Below, in pieces: positions 1-12,249 of a DNA stretch of 64,000 nt. Numbering within the stretch: position 1 is the stretch's first letter; each line of letters begins with the position of its first letter. The notes beneath the pieces were generated by a model. That model was not told the DNA's origin and did no database searches. It was given only the letters and a program-made list of their open reading frames with translations. A program made the translations under genes and the position numbers. This DNA is from Yponomeuta sedellus (Eukaryota; Arthropoda; Insecta; Lepidoptera; Yponomeutidae), in assembly GCA_934045075.1 (NCBI GenBank), contig OW203723.1, forward strand, positions 19,204,035-19,268,034, read 5' to 3'.

Positions 1-2493
1 GTTTCTCTATTTTACAACCGCATCTAGGTACGTTAATACCTACATAAGAACGTAATATATTTTTTTTATCTGTGGTCATAAACACGGAAAAAACATGTAT
101 ATTAAGCTGTAAAGTAGATTTTCAAAGCTTGTGAGGCTGTTGTTTTGTATAGTTTATTTATTTAGATACGTAGGGCTACACAAATAGAATACGAAATTAA
201 AGTTTAACATAACAAGTCTGATGTGCACCCAATGGAATGTATAGGTACATCATTCTACATTCAACACTATAAAATTACTTTAAAGTAAGAAACATAAACT
301 AAAATCATTAAAACTTAAGTAAACAAGAATTTAAATCAAAAATAAACTTTTGGAATGAAAACAATCTAAATGTTAACTAACTTTTCTTATTTTCACCTTA
401 AATATGTTTAATGTGTCACAAAAAACAAGTTTACTACAATCTACACTTGCACGACAGCACGTCTAGTTTTATCCTGATGATAATTCAATTTCATGCTTTT
501 ACGATATTCAAATTCATTTCATTTATTAAGTTTAGGTAACAACATCGTCAATTTCTATTTTAAGTATAAAACCATAGCAAAAGTTTATGTATAACGGATG
601 AAAGATCAAAAGTAATTCCGGACATGATTTGAAAGGCGAGGGTCGGTACCTTTCAGAAGTAGTAATACTCGTAGAAGTATAAAATAAGTATGGCATGTTG
701 TTTTCAAAATATATTCAGAGAAAGTTCAACTAGACTATTGTAGAAACCGTCTCACGGTTTCTACAATAAATTATGTGTCGGGACGTCATTCGCTAGTAAA
801 AGCTAGATTTATATTGATGGGTTAGTCTTGTCAAATCAGCTTGGAAGGCCTATCACTGTTACGATATTTTCCGCAGATAAATTTAGAGCTGAATGTACAA
901 ATGCCTGTCAGCAATGCTGACTTATTTATTATGCCTTCACTCCACTAGCGCAAGCGCTTCAAGAGTGAGACACTTGTCATGAACCTACATTTGGAAAATC
1001 TTACAAGTTTTCACTCCTAGAGAGTGTCATTTGCAATTTTTAGGTTTCCGCACCTCATAACGTTATAACGGTACCCTTTTAAGATCGCTTCATGTAATAT
1101 GGTCTCATTCTAGAAGTATACTGCAACTTATGTATTTGGTTTTAAGATGATTTGAGAAAAGATGGTCAGAGTGGAGTTTTTTTCCGCTGCCTTTTCCTCC
1201 ACTACAATAGGGCCCGAAGGCGGCGGCTTACATTTTACATTGTACATTGACTTTCAGCAAACCGAATGTAAATTCTTTACGTTGAAATAAAATGATTTGA
1301 ATTTGAATTTATAAGAAACATCTGAAAATTAGAGAATTGTAGCCAAAACAAAAAGTATTTCCGGAAAAGCTCGGACAAATTGCGATATTTGATTCCTGAA
1401 CTATATGTATATTCTTGTAGGGCGGAACCCTCGGTGGGCGAGTCTAACTCGCACTTGTCTGGTGTTTTTATTTGTTACATTGACATAATTACACATAAAA
1501 AATCATTCAAAGAATTCCTACCTTACACGTTTCGTTATTATTTGAGAATTACCTGCAGCTTCTATCTCGACTTCATAACGGTAGGCTTGTACGACCGGTG
1601 CAAGTTTTTGCCCGTCAAAATGCTAACTGTACATGAAGTGGAGGCACTCGTCGCTCAAACACTCCAATGTTACTGACCGAGTTACAGCCACCCAAATCAT
1701 GCTAATATGCACTCTAAAGTCTTATTTAAGACAGCATATCAACCTACACATTTTGTACGTCACATACGATAGGACATATAGTAGAAATTCAACTGTCGGT
1801 GTTGGTAGAAAAAGAGGTAGAGCCGGTTAATAAATTAATTATATTTTATTGCACACGAAACATCGGCCGTAAACATAAATAGTAAAACACAATATAAACA
1901 TTTTACAGTCATTAGAAATCTGTTGGCAAAGATGGATAGTTGGAGAAAGTCTAGTGGCAATAAATTCTGCATTTCTAGTCCTTGACTTGACAGACTTGGA
2001 ATTGAACTTTGCAAATATAATTTTTTTTATTTGCAGGAACTTAATCTAAGTTTACATTTTCTGGCTACATTAGGTAACGGCCGTATTGTGGCAACCATTC
2101 TCATTACATAAAAAAAAATACATAAAACTAAAAACATAAGAATATGCATCTCGGTAAATAAGTTTCAAAGTTTTTTAGACATAAATCATAAAATGTGTAG
2201 TACATAATAATTAAAATAGATAGAAACATAGGGATCGGATATGAAAACAGTAGGTAATTTTCGAAAATCAAGCTAATTTAAATCTTTTTCTTTCCGTTTC
2301 GTACGTAGCATTGTAATAAACTTACAAAGTTTCTAGTAATAATATTCTAAGCTTTACTGTACAAAGTAGGGCAGACTCGTACTTACTAAATGAGTAAAAA
2401 AGTAGGTATAGGTGAGTACTATCTAAGCTGCGCTTAGTCTGCAAAAACATGTCTGTAATACAACAATCGGCACAACATGTAAAGTACCTATTT
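1..2493. other. Intergenic, no gene recognised
   Basis: AT-rich. Contains a perfect 14-bp hairpin at 737-767 (ATTGTAGAAACCGT) and a scrap of a dispersed repeat near 1420 (GGAACCCTCGGTGGGCGAG). Short open frames here have no supporting features. Confidence 0.6.
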
Positions 2494-2716
2494 GACGACC
2501 TCTGTGGCGCAGTGGTAGCGCATCTGTCTACCATGCGAGAGGTCCCGTGTTCGAATCCCGGCTGGGGACAAAGAAAACTCCAGTTCTTGGATGTTTACAT
2601 GCTTGTTGTGATTTCGCTGTTCCTGGTCCTGGTTCACAGGGTATTCTAGTGGGGGTCAGAAACAATGTATGTGCCAGTATGTAAATGTTATGTTATGTAA
2701 ATGTTATGTTATTAAG
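2494..2716 (+). mobile_element. tRNA-derived SINE (GACCTCTGTGGCG family)
   Basis: Head GACGACCTCTGTGGCGCAG with A-box-like GTGGTAGCGCATC and B-box GTTCGAATCCCGGC. Body has GATGTTTACATG; tail GTATGTAAATGTTATGTTA. Other copies: 25631, 52654, 46826 (minus); partial at 14168 and 48118. Confidence 0.8.
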
Positions 2717-2816
2717 TAAGTCGGACTCGCGCTTGTCCGTTTTTATTATTTGTCGTTAGAAACCTAAAAAAAATTGCAGTTAATTTTTTCAGAATCATTT
2801 TTGCAGCAAATAAGTA

Positions 2817-3315
2817 ATAAAGTTGCTTAAGTCAGATGTCGCTGCCTGTACGTAATACAGAGAATATTGTAAGGAGGTTCGAAATTTCACTGATGCCGTG
2901 AGTCGCCCATTGGCTCAATTGGTAGAGCGCTGGTACGGATAGCCAGAGGTTGCGGGTTCGAATCCCGGCATGGGTGAAATTTTTAGCCTCTAAATAGGTT
3001 TATAAATTTGTTCCTTAGCACGGGTTAGTGCATTAAAAATAAAAATAGTGTAATCATGTGGGTACAGTGATATCGTTCTGATGTTAAAACCTAACTGCAA
3101 AGTAGGTAGTCGGGGCTGTAAGTAATGCAATTTGCTTAAGTCAGATGTCGCTACCTGTACGTAATACAGAGAATATTGTAAGGAGGTTCGAAATTTCACT
3201 GATGCCGTGAGTCGCCCATTGGCTCAATTGGTAGAGCGCTGGTACGGATAGCCAGAGGTTGCGGGTTCGAATCCCGGCATGGGTGAAATTTTTAGCCTCT
3301 AAATAGGTTTATAAA
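2817..3315 (+). mobile_element. Dimeric tRNA-like SINE inserted as one unit
   Basis: Two copies of the same element (2823-3000 and 3132-3315), differing at only about one position. Each contains GGCTCAATTGGTAGAGCGC and GGTTCGAATCCCGGC (B-box-like) and ends GCCTCTAAATAGGTTT. A 130-bp stretch separates them. The pair is flanked by the 12-bp direct repeat AGCAAATAAGTA. These are tRNA-like pol III promoters, not tRNA genes: the cloverleaf is imperfect and the sequence is repeated through the window. Confidence 0.75.
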
Positions 3316-4287
3316 GCAAATAAGTACTTTACAATATCTCTTGCTCTGTAAGTAGTCACTTACTTCCCTGAATGCCGGGGTGTATGGATATCATTACAGC
3401 ATTAGGTTTCAAAACATACCATGTAATGTTAACATTACAGCATAGGTTTTGGAATTTGAAAAAAGAACTGTCATACTCATACTGCAAGAAGAATATTTTT
3501 TAAAAGTTAATATTTTTTTCTCGGTATCGATTATTTACTCGAATCGGAATCGAGACAATTTACAATTTTAGACAATTAGAATTTATGAAGATTTTATTTT
3601 AAATATCGAACTATTTGTTTCGCAGTCACATCTTATGTTAATTGAAATCGATTTAAAAATCAAACTGGCCAGCACGATTTGACGCGCTTGCGTGCCATAA
3701 AATCGTGAAGAGTAAAAAAGTCAGTCGACTAGCTAGGTGCGAAAGAAATTTTTTTTCGTGTTTTGGAGTTCTTTTTCAAAATTTTTGAAAAATGTCAAGT
3801 CAAAAAAAAAGTCAACCTGCTTTCTTGTTTTTTTACTTACCTCACAATCGATATGTAAAGCAGAGTGTTTTTCTCGGGTGTAAGCATCAATTGCATACTC
3901 GGGCTAATTAGCGCCCTCGCTGCGCTCGGGCGCCAAAAACCTCATACAGCCTTTGGTTAACAATCTACTATTATTTATGTTAGCTGATAAAAATAACAAA
4001 ACAAGCCCTGGGAAAAATCCATCTCTTATTATCAGTTACGGGGGATAATGAAATATTGAGACGCATTTGTTTATCTTTGAACTTTTCGAACGTCACTTAA
4101 ATACGCAATTATAAATAAGAACACATTGACATACTTATAAACCATTACAGTCATTATTGTGGCTGGTTAATCAAGGGTCACACTAATAATAGAAAGTTCA
4201 CGCAAATGGAGCTATTTCAGAGAGAAGCGCGAGTATTAAGTGTGTAATGATTAACGGATTTTATGACTATATATAATGGCTTGTATG

Positions 4288-4408
4288 TCTTACGATTCCT
4301 TTATAACACTCCTCAGAGGCCGTTTAAATGGTTGGTGTTTACGTCTTGTTCTTTAGACGGACTATTTAGACTGCCTCTGAGGGATGTTTTAAGGGATCAT
4401 GTTTTTAT
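4288..4408. repeat. Hairpin element (ACGATTCCTT..CCTCAGAGGC)
   Basis: Left arm ACGATTCCTTTATAACACTC and inverse at 4371-4402 (GCCTCTGAGGGATGTTTTAA). The same hairpin with a 6-nt loop is at 57210-57280, so it is a small foldback family. Confidence 0.55.
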
Positions 4409-4650
4409 TTGTTTGCTGTACATGGGGTGGGGAATTTTCCAATGCCATAGCCAATGATTAAACTTGATTACAGTTACGTCTTAGTCATAAAGGACATAGA
4501 AAAACGCAGAAAAAAATTAAACATAAAATCTTTTTTTCGGTGTTTTGCGCGTGTGGGAAAAAGGTATCAAATTACTCTAATAATAAAAACATAATATTAG
4601 ATTTAATTTGTGTAATAAATTCTACACGTTTGATAATGACGGTATAGAGA

Positions 4651-4905
4651 AGAGCGTTAGAATGCTGGCTTCTCAATCAGGAGTCATGAGTTGAAATCCC
4701 GGCTTGTACCAATGACTTTGTTTTCTAATCTATGGCCATTTGTGAAGTTATATGTAGTAGCAATAACACTCACTAACAATGAAGGAAAACGTCGTAAGGA
4801 AATCCTAGTGTCTGGAGTATTAACATACCTCATCGTTACTACGTACAATGGCCCAACTATAAGGCTTCGTGCGGCAATCTCAGGTCTAACTAACTGAGAG
4901 TACCT
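4651..4905 (+). mobile_element. tRNA-derived SINE (CATCGTGAGGAAACC family)
   Basis: tRNA-like head (GAATGCTGGCTTCTCAATC, GAAATCCCGGC), ACCAATGACTTTGTTTTC, then a diverged AAACGTCGTAAGGAAA core. Two open frames across it are incidental. Confidence 0.7.
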
Positions 4906-5235
4906 ATAGTAGACAAATAAATTCATTATTTTACGAGACAGCGAAATTTTTGATAAATGCTTTTGATAAATACACTAAAATGAGGCGCCAGTTAAGCGTT
5001 TTTGTACGTTTCTCTAGATTATAATATGAAAACATGTACTTCTAGAGTTTAACGTAAATTGAAGCGCGCATCACACTATATTCTTCCGCTGCTCGTCATG
5101 ACCCTTGGCTATCCGCTAGTAGGGCCTCGATTCTGTTAGTGTATTATAGTTCCATGACAGATACGTGGTCGGGTCAGGTGACGTGTTTTTTTTTCATTGA
5201 CGCCTAACGGTTTGATGTCTGTGCTTGATTGATAT

Positions 5236-5414
5236 ACAGTCTATTTATTCTTACTTGTCCAATTTAGTTAACAAGATTCTACCCTTAAACTGTGACTTTT
5301 TGGTTTATTTCCATAAATGAAGTAACCTGGAACACTCTTTTAGATAACACGCTGCCAATTTTATAAACATAGTTCATGAATTTGTGAGAAAATGTCTAAT
5401 TTAGGCGTCTAATC
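5236..5414 (+). mobile_element. MITE (ACAGTCTATTTATTC family), 3' end missing
   Basis: Left terminal repeat ACAGTCTATTTATTCTTACT and body to AAATGTCTAATTTAGGCG; right terminus absent. Confidence 0.7.
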
Positions 5415-5919
5415 GCAACAAAATTAAATTGCCAAGTTCATGCAATGGTCATTGTACTACAATGTATTAGCATAATCTAGGCCCAGCAATCATGCATTGC
5501 AATGAGCGCCAGTTCGTGGTCTCCACTAGATACCCTTATCCTCGCGAGAATCGCGTGTACTGACTGCTAATTAAAAGATCATCTCTGTAAGTAGAAATAC
5601 TTACTATTTCTATTAACTACTTAATTGGAAATGTTTGCAGCTCGTATAGACAGTATGAAAGTGGGTCGATACGTTGGAGAAAAACCTGATTAGTACTTGA
5701 TACTTTTCTACATGTCTTTATATTATACTGGTACTGTTGGCAGGCAGTCAATCTTACCGGTTTATTTAATTTATTTTCTTTATTATCTTTATCATATGAT
5801 TTAAATGTACAGATCTTTGGGATAACGAACAGAAGTACAATTTGTCTCGAACTGATAACTTAAATGATAAAAATCATAATTGTTAATAATTGTACACCCA
5901 GCTGCAATAGCCACATCCC

Positions 5920-6063
5920 TTGCGAAACACGGAAGCGCTTGGAAAAAAAACCACTAGAGGTAGTCACTGCATGGTCACCCATCCAGCACCTGACCGTGCC
6001 TGTTGTTGATTAACTCAAGTGATTGATTCCAATCACTCGTTTCCACTAGGCCACGAGGACATC
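5920..6063 (-). mobile_element. 5S-derived SINE, 5' part only, minus
   Basis: GCATGGTCACCCATCCAGC (inverse of the box C region) and GTTGATTAACTCAAG; the 3' body is missing. Confidence 0.65.
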
Positions 6064-6092
6064 AATATTTTTGCCTAACTACACTTTATAAG

Positions 6093-6350
6093 CGGTGGTA
6101 GCGGAGCAGTACGACGCCGGCTTCTCAATCGGAAGGCCGTGGGTTCGAATCCCGGCATGTACCAATGACTTTCTTTTCTACATTATGTACATTTATGTGG
6201 TTATAGTAGCAATACTACTCGCTAACCGCGAAGGAAAACATCGTGAGGAAACCGGAGTCTCTGAAGAGTTAACACACCTCAGCTACATACAGTTACATAC
6301 AGTGGCCCAACTACGAGCCTAAGTGCGACAATCCCAGGTCTTCTAAGTAA
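6093..6350 (+). mobile_element. tRNA-derived SINE (CATCGTGAGGAAACC family)
   Basis: Head with GTGGGTTCGAATCCCGGC, ACCAATGACTTTCTTTTC, then AACCGCGAAGGAAAACATCG and GTGAGGAAACC. Confidence 0.75.
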
Positions 6351-6448
6351 CTATCTCACTATTATTATTTATTCTGTGCTTTTGCGCATACGAGTACCTA
6401 CTCTACGAAACATTCTTGACAAAACACTGACGTAATTTTTTTTTTTTA

Positions 6449-6688
6449 GTTAGCCTGTTTTGTGACCCACTGCTGGGCAAAGGCCTCCCCCCTTTTTCTC
6501 CATTCCGTTCCGTTGTGACCAATCTCGGAGATGATTGTCGAGGTCATCCCGCCATCTCCGTCGTGGCGGTCGGCCACGACTTCGCCGTCCATCTGGTATA
6601 CATTCGGTGGCGATTTTCGCCCACCGGTTCGGATCCATCCGGCAAACGTGACCAGCCCAGCTCCACTTAAGTTTAGCGGTCGCCACAC
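6449..6688 (-). pseudogene. LINE reverse-transcriptase ORF, C-terminal remnant
   Basis: Minus frame reads KLKWSWAGHVCRMDPNRWA, IPDGRRSRGRPPRRRWRDDL, the familiar C-terminal end of RTE/CR1-type LINE polyproteins. The terminal GEAFAQQW motif is in another frame, so one indel lies around 6490-6510. The rest of the element is absent. Confidence 0.75.
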
Positions 6689-7437
6689 CGTTACTTATTA
6701 CTATTTTTGACGTTATTTATTACTATTTAAATACATCGTTGCTCACATGCTTGCGGTGGTTGAGACAGTAAAGTTGGATGCATAAGTTTGATTGAATTCA
6801 GTCGGTGCCTATCTATGTCAGCCTGCTAAGAGTACATAATAAAGTAGGTCCATGATTTAACTTCAAGAGTGATTTTAGAGTCGTTCGAGATTCGTATCAT
6901 GTCACATGGAAATAACGTTTCTCCACGGAAAGTCTTCTTGGTACATACCTGAGTCTTCATTTACCTTAGGTTCTCTTATTGTTGTGTTTAGTGAACTTAG
7001 AACTCTACTTTCCATTTTAATCATTGGCTTATTCCACTGAAAGTTTTGAGTTTTATTTTTCATTTAAAGTTAAAATGTTTGACTTCCCCTTTAGTTATTG
7101 GTACTACGAGTATAACTTCACAAATTTAAATAAGTTAGAAAATATTTAGATAGATAGAGAACACTTTATAGCACAACCAGAAAAATATTACAACTATGAT
7201 TTCTTAAATCTAAGTAATGTACGATATTTTCTAACTCGCAATGTTTTCTAAAGTGTTTAAATACGTCAGCGTTTGAAATTGCCAATACCTGGTGGGGACG
7301 TGTGGTAATTAAGCCCATAATCTTTCTCTGAGAGAAGCCCTGCAGTGGACTACAAAAAAAATTAAAATAAAATTATCAACGTCCAAAATTAAATTAAATC
7401 TAACTATTTTGTACACGTATATAGACCCGCTTTTTAC

Positions 7438-7600
7438 TGCTTCTCCGACTCCCTAAGGTTTGCTGGAAGAAATATCTTTCAGAGATAAGCTTGCCATTGT
7501 CATGTTATTTCTTATGTAATGTCCTGTTAAATGTTTCGTGTGCAATAATAATAATAATAATAATAAGAAGTAATAATAATAATAATAAGAAGTAATCGCG
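7438..7600 (+). mobile_element. LINE 3' tail plus (AAT)n microsatellite
   Basis: AAGGTTTGCTGGAAGAAATA, TCAGAGATAAGCTTGCCATT, then GTGTGCAATAATAATAATAA. The AAT repeat (7545-7597) is interrupted by AAGAAGT. Inverse copies at 10621-10745 and 42925-43050. Confidence 0.55.
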
Positions 7601-8028
7601 ATTAGACCTGTTAAATATATAACGTCTTGGTTAGCCCTTTGGTATTGATCGAGTCATCGTCCTCGCTGGACTCCTGCGCAGTGGTGCGCGGCTGGAACGG
7701 GTCGATCCTGTTTATTTACACGCACACCCTCTCCCCGAGACCCCAGCCTCGTCTCATGTTGGCTCATCAGTCATAATATTCTGATAACTCTGATATCGTT
7801 GCCTCAAGAGGCATACGAGGAATACACATCAACATCACACACCTATGTGTTAGCAGATAATATAAGAAGTGTATGAAATTAATAAAAAGTCTTATTCACG
7901 TAGTTTACGTCAGTGATCCTAGTTGCTCTAGCACAATTCATTGTTATGCATTTGCTTAGTCAACTGATATAGTAAATGACAGTAAACCATCGCCACCATA
8001 GCAGGTAGTAACATTGTTTATTTTTATT

Positions 8029-8140
8029 TAAAAACCCTATTTAGAGGCTAAAAATTTCACCCATGCCGGGACTCGGACCCGCGACCTTTTGCTAACCGTG
8101 CCAGCGCTCTCCCAACTAAGCTAATTTGCGACTCAGTAAA
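8029..8140 (-). mobile_element. tRNA-like SINE (CCTCTAAATAGG family), degenerate
   Basis: Minus-strand copy of the 2823-3000 element with its tRNA-like region and CCTCTAAATAGG tail, ending in the head sequence near 8137. Confidence 0.7.
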
Positions 8141-8185
8141 ATTTTATTTTTTTATTTAGGACACAAACAGTCATACAAAAAACCT

Positions 8186-8444
8186 ACAGTCTATTTATTC
8201 TTACTTGTCCAATTCAGTAAACAAGATTCTAACCTTAAAATTGAGATTAGATGCCTAAAGTAGACATTTTCTCGCAAATTCATGAACTATCATGAACTAT
8301 GTTTATAAAATTGGCAGCGTGTTATCTAAAAGAGTGTTCCAAGTTACTTCATTTATGGAAATATGACAGATTTGGACTAAACAGTTACAGTTTACGGGTA
8401 GAATCTTGCTTACTAAATTGGACAAGTAAGAATAAATAGACCGT
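8186..8444 (-). mobile_element. MITE (ACAGTCTATTTATTC family), complete
   Basis: Inverted terminal repeats of about 45 bp, starting ACAGTCTATTTATTCTTACT, with TA on both sides. About 259 bp, no coding capacity. The TA target and TACAGT end suggest a Tc1/mariner-mobilised element. Confidence 0.8.
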
Positions 8445-8619
8445 ATAATAGTATATTCAAAATTAGACCTGAAGGTCCCTTAAGTAAAAAAATATTAATA
8501 AGACAAAAACCATGCCATCTTAAGCAGTTAAAAAAATGTTTTGATTCTTAGAATTTGCAATTTTTAATTGTTAATACATAATTTTAAAAACATAATTACG
8601 ATAAAATATCACTTCATTA

Positions 8620-8760
8620 TTTGAGACTACCCCCACTTTCTCCACGTCACCTGTTGGTTGGCTAGAATAAAATACTATTTACCATAAGCCCTCCAACTGT
8701 ACAATCTTTACAGGTACAATAAAGAATTTAATAAAAATAATAACAATTACATAATTTAAA
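8620..8760 (+). mobile_element. LINE 3' tail (CTCCACGTCACCTGTTGG family)
   Basis: TTTGAGACTACCCCC, CTCCACGTCACCTGTTGG and CTTTACAGGTACAATAAAGA. Second copy at 63165-63298. Confidence 0.5.
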
Positions 8761-9485
8761 AAGTAATTAAGAACGTTTATGGAAATAAAAGTTACGGCAG
8801 CAGGAGTTATATAATTAAATTAATATTAATTAGATTTAACAGTAAAATCTTCATCACCATAATAGAAGTGTGAGCCATTTTAACTTAGTTGTATTGGAGC
8901 AATAGGCTACCCGCCTCTTTTTTAAATTTGTTTAATGTAACTGTAAACATTGTAACAGAATACGCAATAGTACAGAGTGCTTAGTGCGAGTTTGACAGAT
9001 CCAATCGAATAACTTTACTACCGCGTTAATCGAGCATTGAGTAGTGAGTATGAGTAAGTTAACCGTACGAACTGCCAAAACGCTGTCACAGTATAACTCG
9101 CACTCGCGTTTATTCGTGTTTTGGCTTGTAAACGTGTTCACTTTTCAACGTAAACCATTACAACTCGCACTCAGCAATTTTAATTTCCATACTTGTCGCT
9201 AGGTGGCGCTTCCTCCATGCCATAGAAATATGAGTTTACGTTAACGCGATCGAGTAGTTAAAAAACTCGCACTAAGCACTCAGGTACATTGCATTCGATC
9301 AGCCCCTATATTACTTTTTATTTTATTAATTTATCAAAATTAATTTATTACGCGTACAAAATCCTGCGCTATTCTAATCAGTATGGAATATGACAGTTAA
9401 ACGAGTGGAGTCGTTAAGGTTTTGGCCTTTTGCATCTACGTAATGAGATGATTTATACAGCGTCCAGTGGTATCCTCACTCACAC

Positions 9486-9822
9486 TAGATGGGTGAAGTT
9501 ACCACTCCGACGCTGTAGTGCCTGGGACATGGTTTTATAGATGGTGTAGGCTTGCCCAGCACCTATGCCATCCTGACAGCTTAGTCGGCCTAGCCCACAG
9601 GAAAGACTAGTCAATACGTGCGGAGCCAACCAAGCCGCGGGTTTCCTCACGATGTTTTCCTTCACCGTTAACTTGAGGCATTGCGACTACAAATTCGCAA
9701 ACGTACGTAACTTTGAAAATTAAACAAAGTCATTGGTACATGCCCGCACTCGGGATTGAACCTGGGGCTCTCGCTTGCCAGTCCATGGTCTACCTACTGA
9801 GCTATCACCGCTCTAAAGGTTT
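9486..9822 (-). mobile_element. tRNA-derived SINE (CATCGTGAGGAAACC family), minus
   Basis: Minus copy: CTCACGATGTTTTCCTTCAC core and tRNA-like head GGGATTGAACCTGGG near 9750-9815, complete with a 3' body about 150 bp long. Confidence 0.7.
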
Positions 9823-10029
9823 TAGTGCCCGTAATACAGGAACAGTGCGGCAGTTAAGACCTGATATCTCGTATACCATAATCTGGCAGTTGACCAAAGT
9901 GCCTATTTTTTTTTAAACATATGACACCTGTTAACAGTAGATTAACAGGATGTTTACGTGAAACTGTTACATGTTACAAAATGGTTTGTAAACTATCAAC
10001 TTACGTATGACTTACAAAAACGCGTCTAA

Positions 10030-10600
10030 AGCCAGGTACTGACCAACGTTAGGAGGTGTAATGTAACATGTTACACAGAGCATTCATGCTGTCCGTACAT
10101 AGTGTTACGGGGAAACCGAAGATGTGTGTATAATATATTTTATAGAAATTTTACGTCTTTATAAAAGCTGCCCGTGGCGAAGAGCACCCTGAGTGAATAT
10201 AATAATAAATAATTAAGTTTAATATAAATTATAAATGGTCTAAATGCGTGCTAGGTCATAGACTAGATCTGATCTACAATGTATGTAACATTTGAGGAAT
10301 GTGTCTGTAAACTGTTTTATGGTGTAAATAAATAAAAAAAAATAAAACTAGACGTACAGCAGTTTGAGTGCTCCAACCGGCTGCCAGCGAATGTTACATT
10401 ACACCTCGCAACATTGGTCAGTCCCAGGTTTATATTATTAACAGACGATCGAACTTGGTACGTGCTGGACAGCGGATTCGGCGCGCTCCATACCATAGCC
10501 GTTCGTCTGGAAAGTTGTTTGCCCAACATAATTAGTACTATTTCGTGCTAGCTCCGCTGTCCAGCCCGTGCCAAGTTTGATCGTCTGTTCATAGTAATAT
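10030..10600. repeat. Complex inverted-repeat region
   Basis: CAGACGATCGAACTTGGTAC... (10442-10475) is inverted at 10554-10587, with about 32 of 34 positions pairing. Independently, GAGGTGTAATGTAACAT (10053) is inverted at 10391. It may be a decayed DNA transposon. No transposase frame. Confidence 0.5.
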
Positions 10601-10620
10601 AGTGGCCAGCAGTCGAGTCA

Positions 10621-10745
10621 ATTTCAATTATACTTGAAAAATTAAAAACAGGACATTACATAAGAAATAACACGAACAAAGGCGAGCTTATCTCTGTAAG
10701 AGATATCTTCCAGCAAACCTTGGAGAGTCGGTGCAGCAGTAAAAA
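10621..10745 (-). mobile_element. LINE 3' tail, minus
   Basis: GGCGAGCTTATCTCTGTAAG and AGATATCTTCCAGCAAACCT, inverse of the tail at 7438. Confidence 0.55.
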
Positions 10746-11623
10746 ACGTCGAGTCGACTGTACCGGAATACCGAATTGATTGGTGCTCATAATATCTATT
10801 CACTTTATTTTCCTTCCTTTTTGCTCTGACTCAGGCAGGCCATTTATAATGTTTTTTGCGTTCGCGGTTATATCGTACGGATGAGAGATACTAAACTAAA
10901 AGGGTCCGGTTGTTTGATTTTTTACATTCCGCTTTTCCAGGTATCAAGGTGATGTAATTTTAATGAAGATGAGTAAGTATCTATTTTATCGTTTCTGGAT
11001 TGCTCATTCTTGGTAAGCAGTGTTTTTGTTTTTATACAGGGTTATTTCCTATGTGCGCAATTTCTGAAACATATATGTGTCATTTGCAACCACTTTTATT
11101 TTACGACTTTGAAATATTGTTATAACTTTTTGCATTAAATTAAAATAAAAAAAAAAACGACTTTTGTACATCAAGGCACTAAAAACGCAGAAATAATTTA
11201 AACGAATATGATCTATAAATTAGAAATTCGTATTGCAGAAATATACTTTGGAGTCGGTGCCCAAAATGTGTGTGCTGGTCAGGAACTTGCCTCCGACTCC
11301 AAAATATACTTTCTTACGGTTATTCTGCTTTCTCGTGACGCTATTTGTCAGATAATATACTTATCTGTATAGATACATCCTATGATATTGTAATATGTAG
11401 TATATTGATTTACAGAAGGGTGACATAGGCAAAGCGAGTAAAACGTCAGTTGAATGAAATTATGTAAGCCTACGAAGTCCAAAATTAAAATAACTCCACA
11501 AAAGATGTCGTGAAATACAAACTTTAATCAGGTGGTTTCAGCAGTGGCGCGTTTTAGAAACAACCCGGTGAAAGTGAAGAAGAAAGAGTATTTTATCACA
11601 CTATCACACCACAGTATATCACA

Positions 11624-11806
11624 TCATACTAATATTATAAAGGAGAATGTGTATGTTTGTTACTTCTTCACGTCTAAATGGCTAGAGCAATTTAAATAAA
11701 ATTTGGTATGGAGTTAGCTGACTCCCTGGATTAATAAATAAGTTTTACTGCGGGAAAATATCTTATTCCCCAATAAACCATGGGTAACACCGCGGGGGAA
11801 AGCTAG
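11624..11806 (+). mobile_element. Non-autonomous Helitron (183 bp)
   Basis: A|TCATACTAATATTATAAA at the 5' end; CCGCGGGGGAAAGCTAG|T at the 3' end. Body words such as TTTGGTATGGAGTTAGCTGA are typical of a widespread lepidopteran family. Confidence 0.8.
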
Positions 11807-11877
11807 TTGTGAATAAATAAAAATAAATTTATAGTTATTAAGGCTTAGGTTACCTTCGATTCTGTATTTTATATGAG

Positions 11878-12060
11878 GGCCGCCGTACATTTGGGCAACG
11901 TCCTCAGTCTGTGTGTATTTCCATGTGTGTGATGTCCTTGCCTGGTTACCATACCACAGGGTATCCTAGTTTGGCACCGGGACAAGTACAAGTTGTATTT
12001 GTTAATTGTTGTTGCCCGGGACAAGTACTAGTTGTATTTGTTAATTGTTGTTGCAAGCAA
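11878..12060 (+). mobile_element. Diverged SINE with 38-bp tandem duplication
   Basis: GGGCAACGTCCTCAGTCTG, GTGTGTGATGTCC and ACAGGGTATCCTAGTTTGG are diverged family words shared with 44400-44610. Near the end the segment GGGACAAGTACAAGTTGTA... occurs twice in tandem (about 11980 and 12018). Confidence 0.5.
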
Positions 12061-12249
12061 GTAATGAACCGGCAAACCTCACTACCAAATTTCGGCGGAG
12101 TTCGATAACAAATACGGTGGTGCGGGAGTTTTATTCATACAATTACTTTTTTTTCTTTATTGTTTTGTTTTCTTTCTATTGTAGTATTTTATTCATTTCG
12201 TGTATTTCGTTTCCTTACTCTGTGTTACTCAGATAATTTATATAAAAGT

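Noticed and set aside
2494..2580. Possible tRNA gene
   Set aside because: A and B boxes are present, but the sequence recurs with an attached body and tail, so it is a SINE head. The same applies to 2910-2980, 6093-6165, 9750-9815, 25631-25705 and 52654-52730.
7600..7760. GC-rich coding-like stretch (minus frame DPFQPRTTAQESSEDDD)
   Set aside because: No good acceptor or partner exon was found, and frames on the other strand are equally open. It may be a repeat module. Not enough to call a gene.
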